This document shows positions 16,289 to 23,027 of a stretch of 64,000 bases of DNA, one piece after another. The notes under the pieces are model-generated. The model was not told where the DNA came from. It was given only the letters and a program-made list of their open reading frames with translations, and did not search any database. Position 1 is the stretch's first letter, and each line of letters opens with the position of its first letter. Made by a program: the position numbers and the translations under genes. The DNA comes from Nocardia nova SH22a (GTDB lineage: Bacteria > Actinomycetota > Actinomycetes > Mycobacteriales > Mycobacteriaceae): NCBI RefSeq assembly GCF_000523235.1, contig NZ_CP006850.1, positions 434,001 through 498,000 of the forward strand, given 5' to 3'.

Positions 16289-17002
16289 TCACACCTGCAG
16301 AAGGAGCTCCGTGAGTTCGCGGGGCATGGTGATCATGCAGTCGTGGCCGGTCGGGAGCTCCCAGACGCGTGCCGGGGCGCCGTTGGGCTGAGTGGCCGGG
16401 ATGGGGCGGCGGGCGGGTTCGCCTGCGGTGCAGTGGATGTGGGTGCGGGGGATCGCGTCGGTGCCAGGGTTGTCGAGAGAGACGGACTGCTGCAGGCAGC
16501 GCACCGGCTGGTCGGACAGCATGGTGCGTAGCCACGCGAGGTCGGTGGGGTCCGTCACGCCGAAAAGTCCCGCTGGTGCGGGGAGTTCGGCCATCGGCGG
16601 GATTCGCCAGTCCGTTCCGGACTGCCGGGCGAGGTCGATGAGATCTTGGCATACCGGCAGGACGTCGACGGCGGTCTCGCCGTGTTGCGGGACCATCGCA
16701 TCGAGGTACACCAGGTGGGCGATCCGGTCCGGGATCCGGTTGGCGACCGCCGAGATGACCAGCCCTGCGTAACTGTGCCCGACGAGGATCACCTCGGTGA
16801 GGTCTTCGGCGACGATCAGGTCGACGATGTCGTCGACATGCGTGTCGAGTCCGACCTCGGGGCCGAGCAGATGGCGGCGATCGCCGTAACCGGTCAGCGT
16901 CGGTGTACTCACTCGATGACCGGCCGATGCCAACGGCGGAATCACTCGGGCCCAGCACTGCCCACTGTGCCAGGCCCCGTGTATCAGCAGATAGGTCGAC
17001 AT
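16289..17002 (-). CDS. Alpha/beta hydrolase (EstC/salicylate-esterase-like)
   Basis: 237-residue hydrolase starting MSTYLLIHGAWHSGQCWARV, with the HGAWHSG oxyanion strand and the nucleophile elbow VGHSYAG (Ser77). A C-terminal ELPTGHDCMI supplies His. Without a signal peptide it is cytoplasmic. I use the ATG at 17002; the same frame stays open to 18895 but that stretch crosses other genes. It is divergent from the TetR gene at 17138, with three GGGACA-type operators between them, so repression by that regulator is likely. The substrate is unknown. Confidence 0.87.
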   Translation of the reverse strand: MSTYLLIHGAWHSGQCWARVIPPLASAGHRVSTPTLTGYGDRRHLLGPEVGLDTHVDDIVDLIVAEDLTEVILVGHSYAGLVISAVANRIPDRIAHLVYLDAMVPQHGETAVDVLPVCQDLIDLARQSGTDWRIPPMAELPAPAGLFGVTDPTDLAWLRTMLSDQPVRCLQQSVSLDNPGTDAIPRTHIHCTAGEPARRPIPATQPNGAPARVWELPTGHDCMITMPRELTELLLQV

Positions 17003-17031
17003 CGTCTGAACTCCATTCGTGTGTGACTGGC

Positions 17032-17104
17032 CGGACAGTGCCCGATCTGCGATCATCGAATAAGTGGGACACCGTCCCGTTTGAAAATACGGGACAGTGT
17101 CCCG
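17032..17104. promoter_or_regulatory. Cluster of three CGGGACA-N-TGTCCCG operators
   Basis: Site at 17090-17104: CGGGACAGTGTCCCG, perfect 7-bp arms. Site at 17066-17080: GGGACACCGTCCCGT, near-perfect. A degenerate third copy CGGACAGTGCCCG lies at 17032-17044. The first two also form a larger inverted repeat around TTGAAAAT. They fill the spacer between the hydrolase and its divergent TetR gene, so they very likely bind that regulator. Confidence 0.7.
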
Positions 17105-17137
17105 TTTATCAATCGATGTGGCGAGGAGAGGGAAGCG

Positions 17138-17728
17138 GTGGCAGAAGGCGATGCCGGAACCGGGCGGGTGGTACGGCCCCGACGAGCGGATGCGCGACGT
17201 AATCAGGAGGCTCTGCTCGATGCGGCGGCGGCGGTCTTCGTCGCCTCGGGAGTGGAGGCTCCGATTCGGGATATCGCAGTGCGGGCGGGAGTGGGGACGG
17301 CCACGATCTATCGTCACTTCCCGACTCGCGCGGATCTCATCGTCGCCGTGTACCGGCATCAGGTCGAGTCGCTGGCCGAAACCGGTCCGGAGTTGTTGGA
17401 GAACGCTGCGAGTCCCTATGTGGCACTGGGCCGTTGGATCGAACTGTTCACCGATTTCGTCGTCACCAAACAGGGGCTGGCAGCGGTACTGCAGTCCGAC
17501 GACCCCTGTTATGACCCGTTGCACTCCTACTTCTTGGATCGGCTGGTGCCTGTCTGTACTCGATTGCTTTGCGCGGCAGCCGAATCGGATGAGATCGCAC
17601 CCGGCCAGGATGCCTACGAACTCATGCGCGGCGTCGGTGGGCTGTGTGCTGGAGCCGGAGGGAATCTCGACTACAACGCCCGGCATCTGGTCGGCCTGCT
17701 CGTTGCCGGTCTGCGGCAGTCTCGTTGA
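17138..17728 (+). CDS. TetR family transcriptional regulator
   Basis: 196-residue regulator. I choose GTG 17138, preceded by GAGGAGAGGG, over a start at 17081 that would lie inside the operators. The helix-turn-helix is IRDIAVRAGVGTATIYRHFP, close to the SbtR/KstR2-like group; the C-terminal domain holds CYDPLHSYF and a small-residue C-terminus. It probably represses itself and the divergent hydrolase. A second inverted repeat lies after its stop, before the DUF2568 gene. Confidence 0.9.
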   Translation: MAEGDAGTGRVVRPRRADARRNQEALLDAAAAVFVASGVEAPIRDIAVRAGVGTATIYRHFPTRADLIVAVYRHQVESLAETGPELLENAASPYVALGRWIELFTDFVVTKQGLAAVLQSDDPCYDPLHSYFLDRLVPVCTRLLCAAAESDEIAPGQDAYELMRGVGGLCAGAGGNLDYNARHLVGLLVAGLRQSR

Positions 17729-17787
17729 CCCGGTGGGGTGCGTACGGCTCCGGGGAGGTTCGGGATATTGACAACGTGACAGCTGAC

Positions 17788-17821
17788 GTGAACACTGCTC
17801 TTGTAAAAGAGCAGTGTTCAC
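17788..17821. promoter_or_regulatory. Perfect 15-bp inverted repeat before the DUF2568 gene
   Basis: GTGAACACTGCTCTT and AAGAGCAGTGTTCAC surround GTAA. Each arm is itself a pseudo-palindrome (GAxCAxTGxTC), a pattern of double-dimer TetR operators. A TTGACA hexamer at 17768-17773 stands 17 bases before AACACT, so the repeat overlaps a possible -10 region. An operator is more likely than a terminator because no T-tract follows and a gene starts 17 bases later. Confidence 0.6.
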
Positions 17822-17837
17822 GTAAGGAGTTGCGGTC

Positions 17838-18199
17838 ATGCAGGAACTGTGGCGATGGGCGAATCTGACCTTGGCGTTCGTCATGGAGCTGGCCGCTCTG
17901 GCGGCGTTGGGGGTGTGGGGGTGGAAGGTGGCCGATGCCACCGCGATCAAGGTCGTGTCGGCGATCGGCGCGCCCTTGATCGCGGCGGTGTTCTGGGGTT
18001 TGTTCGCCGCCCCAAAGCCACCTTCGACATTCCGCTGCTCGCGACCGCCACCAAGACGGTGGTGTTCGCCAGTGCCGCCGCGGCGTTGTGGAATATCGGC
18101 TACGGCACCACCGCGGTGGTTTTCGTCCTGGTACTCGTCGCGAATCTGATGCTGATCCGAATCGGGCACCTCGCGGCGCCCGTCGGCGCCCTCCAGTGA
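17838..18199 (+). pseudogene. DUF2568 (YrdB-like) membrane protein, frameshifted
   Basis: The reading starts at ATG 17838 after AAGGAG with MQELWRWANLTLAFVMELAA and runs through FWGLFAAPK. The rest of the family pattern (ATFDIPLLATATKTVVFASA, then three more hydrophobic segments) continues in another frame to the TGA at 18199. The switch is at a run of four C at 18010-18013; one more C would restore one frame of about 120 codons. It is either a true recent null mutation or a homopolymer sequencing error. The product would be a small four-helix membrane protein of unknown role. Confidence 0.75.
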
Positions 18200-18213
18200 C
18201 CTTCCGCGCGGTA

Positions 18214-19605
18214 TCAGGTCGCCGGTACGACCCAGGTCGGGATATCTTCCGTGGACTCGGTGGTGACAGGGCCGCGTTTCGGGAAGTCCCGCAGGACAGC
18301 GGATTCGGTCCTGCCGGTCGTGACACTCAGTGTCTCCCAGCGGAATCCGAGGTCGTGCACCGCGACGGTGAGCAGGTTGCGGGTGAACGCGCTCAGGTCG
18401 GTGGCCTCGCGGCGGGAGGTCGCCACCAGTGCCGCGCTGCTCTGCGCCACGGACAGGTTCTCCTGAACGGCCAGTGACAGCATCGGGTTGTCGGCCAGTT
18501 CGATGAAGAAGTCGGCTTCCCCCGCCGCGGCGACGGTCGCCCGATCGAAGCGAACGCGGTTGCGCAGGTTGAGGAACCAGAACTCGGCCTGCGGCAGACC
18601 CTGCGGAATGCGGTCGCCGATGGTGGCGGCGAACAATGGGATGTCGGATTCGGCGAAGGTCCGCTCGTACAGAACATCGCGGACCGTGGCGGCCAGCGGC
18701 TGCCGATAGGGCGCCACCACATCGGTGTGCGCGGGGTAGGGAACGCGAATCTCGGTGGCGAATCGACCTGTGCCACGGACGGTTTCGATGAGACGCAGCA
18801 CATCGGAGCGGATGCCGGAGACGGCCACGATGTGCGGTGAATTGATGACGGAGAGTTTCAGCCAGCCGATGTCGTGGGCGATGAGCGATTCGCATTCGGC
18901 GGTATCGATACCGAGCACCGCCATGGTGTAGCCGAGTGGCGCGTGTTCGGCGATGAAGTCGGCCCGGACCTTCGTGGCCACGACGGCGTCACGCAGCGTG
19001 GCGTATCCGCAGATCGCGGCGGCGGCCAGTTCGCCCTGGCTGTGCCCGACGGCGACGCTCGGCCGCACACCCGCCGCGAGCCACATCGCCGCCAGGCCGA
19101 CGGTGTGCATGAACAGTGCCGGTTGCAGTACGCCGATATCGTCGGCGCGGGTCTCGTCACCCAGCAGATAGCGCCGCGGTTCGGGACTGGACAGCTCGTC
19201 GGACAGCGTCGCGGCGCATTCGTCGACCTTGTTGCGGTAGGCCGCCGAGTGCTCGTAGAACAGCGTGCCCATTCCGGGATGCTGGCTGCCCTGCCCGGGG
19301 AAGACGAAGCCGAATCGCCGGGCGGTGGCCGGACCGTCCGCGCGGATCAGATTCGGATCGGGCTCGTTCGACACGAGCGCGTCCAGGGCGGCGAGCAGAT
19401 CCTCCGGCCCGGAGGCCGTGATCACCGCGCGATACGGGCGCACCGTGCGGGTGCGCAGCAGGGTGTCGGCGATCCGGCCGATACCGGCGTCGGGGTGCGC
19501 GGTGAGGTAGGAGCGCACGGCGGCGGCCTCCTCGGTGAGCAGTTGCGGAGTCTCCGCCGAGACGACGACCGGGGTCCGTCCGTCCGGCAACCTGTAATCG
19601 GAAAT
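18214..19605 (-). CDS. Stand-alone acyltransferase domain protein (MbtD-like), probable ATT start
   Basis: Malonyl/acyl-transferase of the polyketide AT fold, about 463 residues. FVFPGQGSQHPGMG and the catalytic GHSQGE (Ser about 189) are clear. The N-terminal YRLPDGRTPVVVSAE resembles the start of the MbtD-type AT module in mycobactin/nocobactin assembly, but no KR or ACP domain follows. No ATG or GTG fits. A TTG at 19590 is 21 bases from AAGGAGG and would cut into the conserved RLPDGR. An ATT at 19605 stands six bases after AAGGAGG, which I prefer. It may serve a siderophore or lipid pathway in trans; the partner genes are not in the window. Confidence 0.8.
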   Translation of the reverse strand: MSDYRLPDGRTPVVVSAETPQLLTEEAAAVRSYLTAHPDAGIGRIADTLLRTRTVRPYRAVITASGPEDLLAALDALVSNEPDPNLIRADGPATARRFGFVFPGQGSQHPGMGTLFYEHSAAYRNKVDECAATLSDELSSPEPRRYLLGDETRADDIGVLQPALFMHTVGLAAMWLAAGVRPSVAVGHSQGELAAAAICGYATLRDAVVATKVRADFIAEHAPLGYTMAVLGIDTAECESLIAHDIGWLKLSVINSPHIVAVSGIRSDVLRLIETVRGTGRFATEIRVPYPAHTDVVAPYRQPLAATVRDVLYERTFAESDIPLFAATIGDRIPQGLPQAEFWFLNLRNRVRFDRATVAAAGEADFFIELADNPMLSLAVQENLSVAQSSAALVATSRREATDLSAFTRNLLTVAVHDLGFRWETLSVTTGRTESAVLRDFPKRGPVTTESTEDIPTWVVPAT

Positions 19606-19639
19606 CGTGCGCCTCCTTACTCGCCTGACCTGTCGCCTA

Positions 19640-19665
19640 CGAATCTATTCGGCGAATCTATTCGG
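19640..19665. promoter_or_regulatory. Tandem palindromic repeat CGAATCTATTCGG x2
   Basis: Two direct copies of a 13-base unit at 19640-19652 and 19653-19665. Each contains the palindrome CGAAT-CT-ATTCG, 35-60 bases before the probable acyltransferase start. The position suits an operator for an unknown regulator. Confidence 0.5.
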
Positions 19666-19743
19666 CCGCTACCGGCGAGTACGGGGCGGTACAAACGTCC
19701 GGACATCCGGCGGCCCGCGCGTTCCGGCGGGCCGTCGGATCGA

Positions 19744-20259
19744 TCAGGGCACGACCTCGAACACATCTCCCGGATTCACGTAGTCGTAGAACGCCTTGGC
19801 CCCTTCGGGAGTCATCCGGATGCACCCGTGCGATTTCTCCTCGATGGGACCGATGTGGGTCGCGATGTCACCGTTGAAGAAGACCGCCCAGCGCATTTCC
19901 GCGTTGTGCATGGTGCTCCAGTGATACGGCTCCTTGAACGCGACATGGAAAGTGCCCGGCGGGGTTTCGTAGCCGGGCCGGCCGTGGGAGATGGGTGTCG
20001 GGCCGTAGACCACGCGGCCGTTGTCCATCAGCCAGCCCTCGTTGGTGGACAACCGCAGGCAGGCGCGGGCGGCCGCCGAACACGGTGCGGTGGCCAGGCC
20101 GGGCGGGGCGGGCACGAGTTGCGGGATCCCGGGAATGTCCGGCCCGCCGGGCCACACCGGATCGGCGCCCGCGGGCGCCGTGACAGCGAATCCGGCGGCC
20201 GCGATCGCTGTCGCGGCCGCCGCCCTGACCGTCCATCGGGTGATACTCGTGCAGCTCAT
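19744..20259 (-). CDS. Secreted L,D-transpeptidase (YkuD domain)
   Basis: 171-residue exported enzyme for 3-3 cross-links or related peptidoglycan modification. The signal peptide spans about residues 1-32 (ending AGADPVWP). The YkuD signature SHGCIRM gives His144 and the catalytic Cys146; an upstream His is in IATHIGP. It is shorter than the Ldt enzymes with Ig-like domains (LdtB type), having only the catalytic domain, as in Rv0309/Rv0192-like small proteins. It is a single gene. Confidence 0.9.
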   Translation of the reverse strand: MSCTSITRWTVRAAAATAIAAAGFAVTAPAGADPVWPGGPDIPGIPQLVPAPPGLATAPCSAAARACLRLSTNEGWLMDNGRVVYGPTPISHGRPGYETPPGTFHVAFKEPYHWSTMHNAEMRWAVFFNGDIATHIGPIEEKSHGCIRMTPEGAKAFYDYVNPGDVFEVVP

Positions 20260-20431
20260 AGCGTCCGACCTCTCTCATCGGCCCGATGTCCGGACCGAGC
20301 CGGAGCATCGGGGTTGTTTCGACGACCAAGCTGGGACGGCACCGTATGCGGTCGATGTGTCATCGATCACAGTGCATTGATGATCATTGTGAACCGCCGA
20401 GCGCGCCGATGGGGCGCAATGGTCGCAGAGT

Positions 20432-21220
20432 TCACAAATCCGGCAGGCCGAGTTCGAGGTTGGGCGCCGCGATACCGCCGTCGATCTCCAGGATCTTGCC
20501 GGTGAGATAGCTGCCCGCCGATGAGCACAGATAGACGATCCCGGCGGCGATATCGGTCGGATCGCCCAGCCGGTGCAGCGGCGTGTCGGCCTCCATTCGA
20601 GCCTTGACCTCGGGGTTCTGGGCCACGACCTCGAGTGCGGAGGTCAGCACCGAGCCGACCGCGATGGCGTTGACCCGGATCCGCGGTGACAGGTCGGCGG
20701 CGGCCAGCCGGGTCCAGTGCGCCAGCGCGGCCTTCGCGGTGCCGTAGGCCAGGAAGCCGCGGCCGGGCGCGCGCCCCATCATCGACGAGATGTTGACCAC
20801 CGCACCGCCGTCTTTTTCCAGCATGTGCGGAACGGCCGCGCGGGTGAGGGCATGTGCGGTGGAGACGTTGAAGCGGAAGGCCTCCTCCAGGAACTCCGGC
20901 GAGGTGGTCAGGAAGGTGTTCGGCATGGTGCCGCCGACATTGTTGACCACGATGTCGATGCGGCCGAGTTCGGCGGCGGTGGTGTCGGCCAGCGCGGTGA
21001 CCGCCGACAGATCCGACAGATCGCAGGCCACGGGCAGTGCGCGGCGGCCGGTCGCGCGGATCTGTTCGGCGACCGCGTCCAGTTGCGACTGTGTGCGCGC
21101 CGCGAGCGCGACATCGGCGCCCGCCTCGGCCAGGGCCAGCGCGGTGGCGGCGCCGATTCCGCGTCCGGCGCCGGTAACGACGGCGACCCGCCCGTCGAGG
21201 CGGAATTTGTCCAGGATCAT
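20432..21220 (-). CDS. SDR family oxidoreductase
   Basis: 262-residue classical short-chain dehydrogenase. The cofactor motif TGAGRGIG is at 16-23, NNVG at about 93-96, the catalytic Ser at about 145, and Tyr159/Lys163 in YGTAK. Asp68 after the third strand (CDLSD) fits the usual adenine contact. It ends in a Rossmann-type C-terminus ([12 protein letters not shown]). It is divergent from the TetR gene at 21299, with an AT-rich palindrome between, so that regulator probably controls it. The substrate is unknown; steroid or acyl substrates are common in this clade. Confidence 0.9.
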   Translation of the reverse strand: MILDKFRLDGRVAVVTGAGRGIGAATALALAEAGADVALAARTQSQLDAVAEQIRATGRRALPVACDLSDLSAVTALADTTAAELGRIDIVVNNVGGTMPNTFLTTSPEFLEEAFRFNVSTAHALTRAAVPHMLEKDGGAVVNISSMMGRAPGRGFLAYGTAKAALAHWTRLAAADLSPRIRVNAIAVGSVLTSALEVVAQNPEVKARMEADTPLHRLGDPTDIAAGIVYLCSSAGSYLTGKILEIDGGIAAPNLELGLPDL

Positions 21221-21251
21221 CGTGCAGTCCTCTCTTCGGTGTCTCCGCAGT

Positions 21252-21271
21252 GTTAAGAATTAACTCTTAAC
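21252..21271. promoter_or_regulatory. Operator GTTAAGA-N6-TCTTAAC
   Basis: AT-rich 7-bp inverted repeat in the spacer of the SDR/TetR pair, and very distinct from the GC-rich surroundings. It probably binds the adjacent TetR protein and covers both promoters. Confidence 0.65.
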
Positions 21272-21298
21272 TGTCAAGAGTTTCGACTCAAAACCCTG

Positions 21299-21931
21299 GT
21301 GGGGCTTATTGTGCACAGCGTGGAAGTGAGAAGTGCCCGAGAGCGATTGATGGCGGCGGGGGAGCGGCTGATCGCCGAGCGTGGATATCTGGTGCCGCTG
21401 CGCGATATCGCCGCGGCGGCGGGGCAGCGCAACAACTCCGCGATCCCTTACCACTTCGGATCGCGCGACGGACTCGTCGAGGCGGTGGTGGCGCAACGGC
21501 TGGCGACGCTGGAGGTGCGCCGGTTGGAGCTGCTGGCCCGGCGCCCCGCCCCGGACGATGTGCACGCCCTGCTGGACGCCCTGGTGGTCCCGATGTTCGA
21601 GCTGGGGGCCATCGACGAGACATCTTGCTACGCAAGGTTTCTCGAACAGATCCGTACCCACCCCGCGGTGTCGGACGCGGCCAACCTCGCCAGCGACGAG
21701 CGCACCTCGGTGCGAATGATCGTGGGCGGCTTGGACGCCGCACTGGCCGAGCTGCCACCGCGCCTGCGCCACCGTCGACTCCGCAGTCTCACGACCGTGC
21801 TGTTCTCCCTGCTGGCCGATCACGAACGTGCCGTGGAAGCGGGCAAGGTGGCCGCCGACGATCGCACGGCGTGGGTGGAGATCATCGACATGCTCGCCGG
21901 AACCCTCACCGCGCCGGTCACCCACCGGTGA
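21299..21931 (+). CDS. TetR family transcriptional regulator
   Basis: 210-residue regulator with the helix-turn-helix VPLRDIAAAAGQRNNSAIPY, whose Asn-Asn-Ser recognition helix is typical of one actinobacterial TetR group. The start is uncertain: GTG codons at 21299, 21311, 21320 and 21326 are all in frame and none has a good ribosome site, so a leaderless message is possible. It is divergent from the SDR gene and followed 18 bases later by the glyoxalase-like gene, which may be co-transcribed. Confidence 0.88.
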   Translation: MGLIVHSVEVRSARERLMAAGERLIAERGYLVPLRDIAAAAGQRNNSAIPYHFGSRDGLVEAVVAQRLATLEVRRLELLARRPAPDDVHALLDALVVPMFELGAIDETSCYARFLEQIRTHPAVSDAANLASDERTSVRMIVGGLDAALAELPPRLRHRRLRSLTTVLFSLLADHERAVEAGKVAADDRTAWVEIIDMLAGTLTAPVTHR

Positions 21932-21949
21932 CTGTGGAAGGATCGCACG

Positions 21950-22327
21950 ATGTCCAGCGATGAGATCGGTTTCGCCGCTCCGATTCCCGTGCTGCGTATC
22001 TATGACGTGGACAAGGCCTACGAGTTCTATCGGGACTTTCTCGGTTTCGAGATCGAATGGGAGCACCGGTTCGGGCCGGATTTCCCACTCTACGTTCAGA
22101 TTTCGCGATCGCACGCCCGACTGCACCTGAGCGCGCATCACGGGGACGGAACGCCGGGGTCGGTGGTGTGGACCGCGGTGGACGGGATCGACGGCTGGCA
22201 GGCCGAACTGGCCGCCCGCGATTATCCGTTCGCGAAGCCGGGCACTCCCGAGGACGGGCCCGGGGGCCGCGGCTTCCAGGTGATCGATCCGTTCGGCAAC
22301 GTACTGCGGTTCGCACAACCCGACTGA
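21950..22327 (+). CDS. Glyoxalase/bleomycin-resistance superfamily protein (VOC)
   Basis: 125-residue single VOC-fold protein. PIPVLRIYDVDKAYEFYRDF begins the first beta-alpha-beta-beta-beta module, and RGFQVIDPFGNVLRF ends the second with the usual Asp-Pro-x-Gly-Asn. GNVLRFAQP lacks the obvious full metal set of glyoxalase I, so it may bind a ligand rather than catalyse. It probably forms an operon with the TetR gene. Confidence 0.85.
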   Translation: MSSDEIGFAAPIPVLRIYDVDKAYEFYRDFLGFEIEWEHRFGPDFPLYVQISRSHARLHLSAHHGDGTPGSVVWTAVDGIDGWQAELAARDYPFAKPGTPEDGPGGRGFQVIDPFGNVLRFAQPD

Positions 22328-22341
22328 TCTGGCGGCGGCCG

Positions 22342-22806
22342 GTGTCCGCCGATTACCGTGGTGAGGTGGATATCGCGTATCGGGCTCCCGCATCGCCTAC
22401 CGGGTGGCGGACGGCGGGTATGCCGTTGCTGGTCGCCGGTGCCGCGGCGGGGGCGGCGATCGTGCTGCATTTCCGCGATCCGCACACGCACGGTGCGTAC
22501 GGCCTGTGCCCGTTCTACGCGCTCACCGGATGGTGGTGTCCGGGGTGCGGTGGTCTGCGGGCGATGCACAACCTCACCGAGGGGCGGGTGCTCGATGCCG
22601 TGCACAGCAATGTCTTTCTGCTGCCGCTGCTGCTCACGGTGATGTTCTGGTGGGGTCGATGGGCGGTGGGGCGCTGGCGCGGGCGGCCCGACACATCCTT
22701 CCCGTTCCGGATCGGCGGACGTGGGCAGTGGGTGCTGATCGGCGCGCTCGTCGTGTTCACCGTGCTGCGTAACACACCCTTCGGCACCTGGCTGGCCCCG
22801 GCCTAG
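22342..22806 (+). CDS. DUF2752 membrane protein
   Basis: 154-residue membrane protein with the DUF2752 signature CPFYALTGWWCPGCGGLRAM, two Cys pairs placed near a membrane helix, and further helices near residues 28-48, 90-110 and 130-148. Starts are ambiguous: GTG 22342 (used) or GTG 22366. The function is unknown; the conserved Cys suggests metal or redox binding, which is unproven. Confidence 0.82.
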   Translation: MSADYRGEVDIAYRAPASPTGWRTAGMPLLVAGAAAGAAIVLHFRDPHTHGAYGLCPFYALTGWWCPGCGGLRAMHNLTEGRVLDAVHSNVFLLPLLLTVMFWWGRWAVGRWRGRPDTSFPFRIGGRGQWVLIGALVVFTVLRNTPFGTWLAPA

Positions 22807-22823
22807 CGAGGCATGCTGAAGAT

Positions 22824-23027
22824 ATGACCGAAGTGGAGACGACCGGTTCGTTGAAGGCGCGAGTGCGCGCGAAGATGCTGCGTCAGCTGAACGAGGACGG
22901 CGCACCCGACCCCGAACAGGACGACCCGCGGCAGATCGCGATCGAGAACGATCTCGAGGCACTGGATTCCGTCACCGACGGCGATCCGCTGGTAGAGGAG
23001 CTGGCCGCGCGCTACCTCGTTCCCTGA
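22824..23027 (+). CDS. Small acidic protein, unknown
   Basis: 67 residues, highly charged, with no signal or membrane segment: MTEVETTGSLKARVRAKMLR, then an Asp/Glu/Pro-rich middle and EELAARYLVP. It is compact and in step with the preceding gene (17-base gap). I recognise no family. Its end overlaps the 3' end of the desulfurase gene on the other strand by 16 bases. Confidence 0.6.
   Translation: MTEVETTGSLKARVRAKMLRQLNEDGAPDPEQDDPRQIAIENDLEALDSVTDGDPLVEELAARYLVP

Noticed and set aside
17003..18895. Long minus-strand extension of the hydrolase frame beyond 17002
   Set aside because: Only the last 237 codons look like a protein; the rest crosses the operators, the TetR gene and the DUF2568 gene.
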